DNA of 42,863 nt, taken from the NCBI GenBank assembly GCA_007116035.1, contig SKJG01000041.1, positions 1-42,863 of the forward strand, given 5' to 3'. This document shows positions 41,284 to 42,863 of this stretch, one piece after another. Below the pieces are notes generated by a model. That model had not been told where the DNA came from and did no database searches. It saw only the letters and a list, made by a program, of their open reading frames with translations. This DNA is from Thioalkalivibrio sp. (GTDB lineage: Bacteria; Pseudomonadota; Gammaproteobacteria; Ectothiorhodospirales; Ectothiorhodospiraceae). Position 1 is the first letter of the stretch. Every line of letters begins with the position of its first letter. The translations under genes and the position numbers were made by a program.

Positions 41284-42108
41284 ATGGCACCCGGACAGCG
41301 TGGGGGAGGGCTGCGCGAGGCGCTGAACGATATGCTCTGGCTCCTGCCCGCGCCCTTTCTGCTGATCCTCGCTGACCGATTCGGATCGGCCTTGTCGGAC
41401 CGGGCCTTTGTCGCAGCGGTGCTGGGCACGGCCGTGCTGATGGCCGCCGGTATCTGGCTGCGCGCCGTCGTACACCGAAGGATTTTCCTCGCCGGGGCGC
41501 TGCGCGGGGAAAGTCCCTGGTATCGATGGCTGCGGGGCGGCGCGGGCCTGGCGCTGGTCTCGCTGTTGGCGTCCGTACCGCTCGCCGCGATCCTGCTCGT
41601 AGCGGTGATTCGTCCCACTGAATCGCATTTGCTGGTCGGGCTGGTGGTGAATGTGCCGGTACTGGTGCTGCTGCGACAGTTCTGGATGCGCCGCCTGGCG
41701 GCCCATGCAGTGCCCCGGTTCCAGCCGGTGCTCGCGTTGCGCTTTGCGTTGGCGTTGAACTTCATGCTGCTCTTTCTCGTGCTGGCGATCGCCGCGGTGT
41801 TCCAGTCCTACCCGGATTTCGGCGCGCTGACGCTGACCGAGGCCATGCTCTCCGAGGCCGGGCGACAGCAGGCGGCAAGCGGTCTCTTGCAGAGCCTGAT
41901 GCAACTCGCGGCAGCCAAGGATGCATTGTCCTGGTGGCTGGGGCAGCAGATGCTGCCCGGGGCCATGCAGCCGGGGCTGCAGTTCGCGGCCTGGGCCGTG
42001 TTGCTGGCAACCAATGCCTTGGTGGTATGGTCTTACCTGCTGGTGTGTTCGTCGGTGTTGACCTTGTTGCATTGGCGGAACTGGCACCCAGGAACGGGAA
42101 GATCATGA
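41284..42108 (+). CDS. Unknown multi-pass membrane protein
   Basis: This 274-residue protein has about six hydrophobic segments, for example DMLWLLPAPFLLILAD, FVAAVLGTAVLMAAGIWL, GLALVSLLASVPLAAILLVAVI, LLVGLVVNVPVLVLL, FALALNFMLLFLVLAIAAVF and FAAWAVLLATNALVVWSYLL. Between the last two is a soluble stretch of about 60 residues. No family motif was recognised. The start lies 5 bases after the permease stop, and its own stop overlaps the next gene's ATG (ATGA). A three-gene unit, permease plus two unknown membrane-associated proteins, is therefore likely. Without a recognised domain I infer only that it works in the inner membrane. Confidence 0.7.
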   Translation: MAPGQRGGGLREALNDMLWLLPAPFLLILADRFGSALSDRAFVAAVLGTAVLMAAGIWLRAVVHRRIFLAGALRGESPWYRWLRGGAGLALVSLLASVPLAAILLVAVIRPTESHLLVGLVVNVPVLVLLRQFWMRRLAAHAVPRFQPVLALRFALALNFMLLFLVLAIAAVFQSYPDFGALTLTEAMLSEAGRQQAASGLLQSLMQLAAAKDALSWWLGQQMLPGAMQPGLQFAAWAVLLATNALVVWSYLLVCSSVLTLLHWRNWHPGTGRS

Positions 42109-42863
42109 CGACGCAGACGACGCAGACGACGCATCACGGATTTGCCGGCAATGCAGCACGCCTGCTGGTGCTGCTGACCGGGCTCGGCCTCCTGACGGCG
42201 CTGGTCATCGATCAACGCCTCTGGGAGCGCCTTCTGCCCGCCCATCCGGGCTTCGGGATTGTGGTCGAAGGGCGCGATTTCCGGGTCGATGGCGAGGTGG
42301 TCGAGGCTCTGGCCCTACGGTCCGCGGGGCGGGCCAGGCTTGGGAGTGCGCGCGCGGGTGTCGCGGTGCAAGACCTGGTGGCGGCCGAACTCGATGCGTT
42401 GTTCGACGATCTCGCGGCGCGGGTTCCCGAGTACGCGGACTGGTATTTCTCGCTCAAGGGGGAGTACACGCGGCTGTCCCTACTGATCATGCAGCGTACC
42501 GGATTCGCTGGCGGCGACTACCTGGCCGACCGTGCTGCGGATCTGATCTTCGGCGGCGAGGAACTGGGTGACCGGCTCGCCGCGATCGAGGATCGTGCTG
42601 GGATGCTGCTGGGCGCCCATGCCCACGAGCAGCGGGCGGCGTGGCTGGCGGAACTGCTGCAGCTGACGGAGGGGCGGACGCTTGCCGAAACCGGCCGTGC
42701 ACCCGCGGCCGTCCTGGTGTTGGATGATCTGGCAGCGGAATTCGGCGGACACGGCAACAGCGAATTCCAGTCGCGGCTCTCGGCGAGTTCCGCCGGCGCC
42801 GGCGCGGCGGGGATTGCCGCGCCATTGCTGGCGCGGCTGGCGCTGCGTCCGGCGGCCACGGCC
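42105..42863 (+). CDS. Unknown protein with N-terminal membrane anchor, 5' part (3' end outside window)
   Basis: The ATG overlaps the preceding stop as ATGA and the frame is open to the window edge (253 codons). Near the start the 9-base unit ACGACGCAG occurs in tandem (third copy ends CAT), encoding TTQTTQTTHH. A single hydrophobic helix follows (RLLVLLTGLGLLTALVID), then a soluble domain with EYADWYFSLKGEYTRLS and TEGRTLAETGRAPAA. A second Ala/Gly-rich hydrophobic segment (SSAGAGAAGIAAPLLARLAL) begins near the cut. The fold resembles a membrane-anchored periplasmic domain, but no family was recognised. It is probably translated together with the upstream membrane gene. Confidence 0.7.
   Translation, partial: MTTQTTQTTHHGFAGNAARLLVLLTGLGLLTALVIDQRLWERLLPAHPGFGIVVEGRDFRVDGEVVEALALRSAGRARLGSARAGVAVQDLVAAELDALFDDLAARVPEYADWYFSLKGEYTRLSLLIMQRTGFAGGDYLADRAADLIFGGEELGDRLAAIEDRAGMLLGAHAHEQRAAWLAELLQLTEGRTLAETGRAPAAVLVLDDLAAEFGGHGNSEFQSRLSASSAGAGAAGIAAPLLARLALRPAATA

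Overview
The window is GC-rich, densely packed bacterial chromosome of almost entirely ordinary metabolic and cell-envelope genes. The gene complement is gltBD, sixA-ppx with a convergent ppk, argD-argF, Fe-type sodB, rlpA, DUF4197, DUF1456/YehS-like and DUF541/SIMPL proteins, and a glycogen cluster with a GH57 enzyme. This fits a Gammaproteobacterium, plausibly of the Chromatiales/Ectothiorhodospiraceae type; that placement is inference from gene content and composition, not from a marker gene. No phage, insertion-sequence transposase, CRISPR array or rRNA was seen. One tRNA gene, tRNA-Ala(CGC), is present.

Layout. 1-2520: 3' part of a large YhaN-type ABC ATPase. 2579-5269 (minus): a MotA/MotB-like channel pair followed by a DUF4197 protein. 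5439-6800 (minus): a TrpB2-type tryptophan synthase beta chain. 7026-9867: a small outer-membrane barrel candidate, a PilZ protein, and a translationally coupled pair of PDC/Cache sensor protein and methyltransferase. 10162-16182: gltB-gltD, whose stop overlaps the stop of a convergent FAD-dependent oxidoreductase. 17895-21280: a DUF1456 protein, an unknown 67-residue protein, RlpA, a lytic-transglycosylase-like lipoprotein and a CPBP membrane protease. 21300-21743: a repeat-rich spacer and the tRNA.

21818-28619 is a storage-polysaccharide block. glgB is divergent from a tightly overlapping glgC-GH57-malQ operon, so branching, precursor supply and glucan remodelling are together, but no glycogen synthase or phosphorylase is seen here. 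28688-32207 holds small envelope proteins (PLDc_N-like, Sel1-like, an unknown single-pass protein, SIMPL) and an EgtC-like class II amidotransferase. 32369-36552 is a polyphosphate block, with sixA-ppx convergent to ppk. 36690-38794 is argD-argF with a 4-base overlap, preceded by sodB. The right end (39797-42863) is a SLC13/DASS permease followed by two tightly linked unknown membrane-associated proteins, the last cut by the window edge.

The least explained features are three. The first is a roughly 110-bp dispersed repeat in three diverged copies, two of them facing each other as a MITE-like inverted pair beside the tRNA. The second is the sensor/methyltransferase pair. The third is the unknown gene pair behind the permease. 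I saw no convincing undescribed defence or mobile system.
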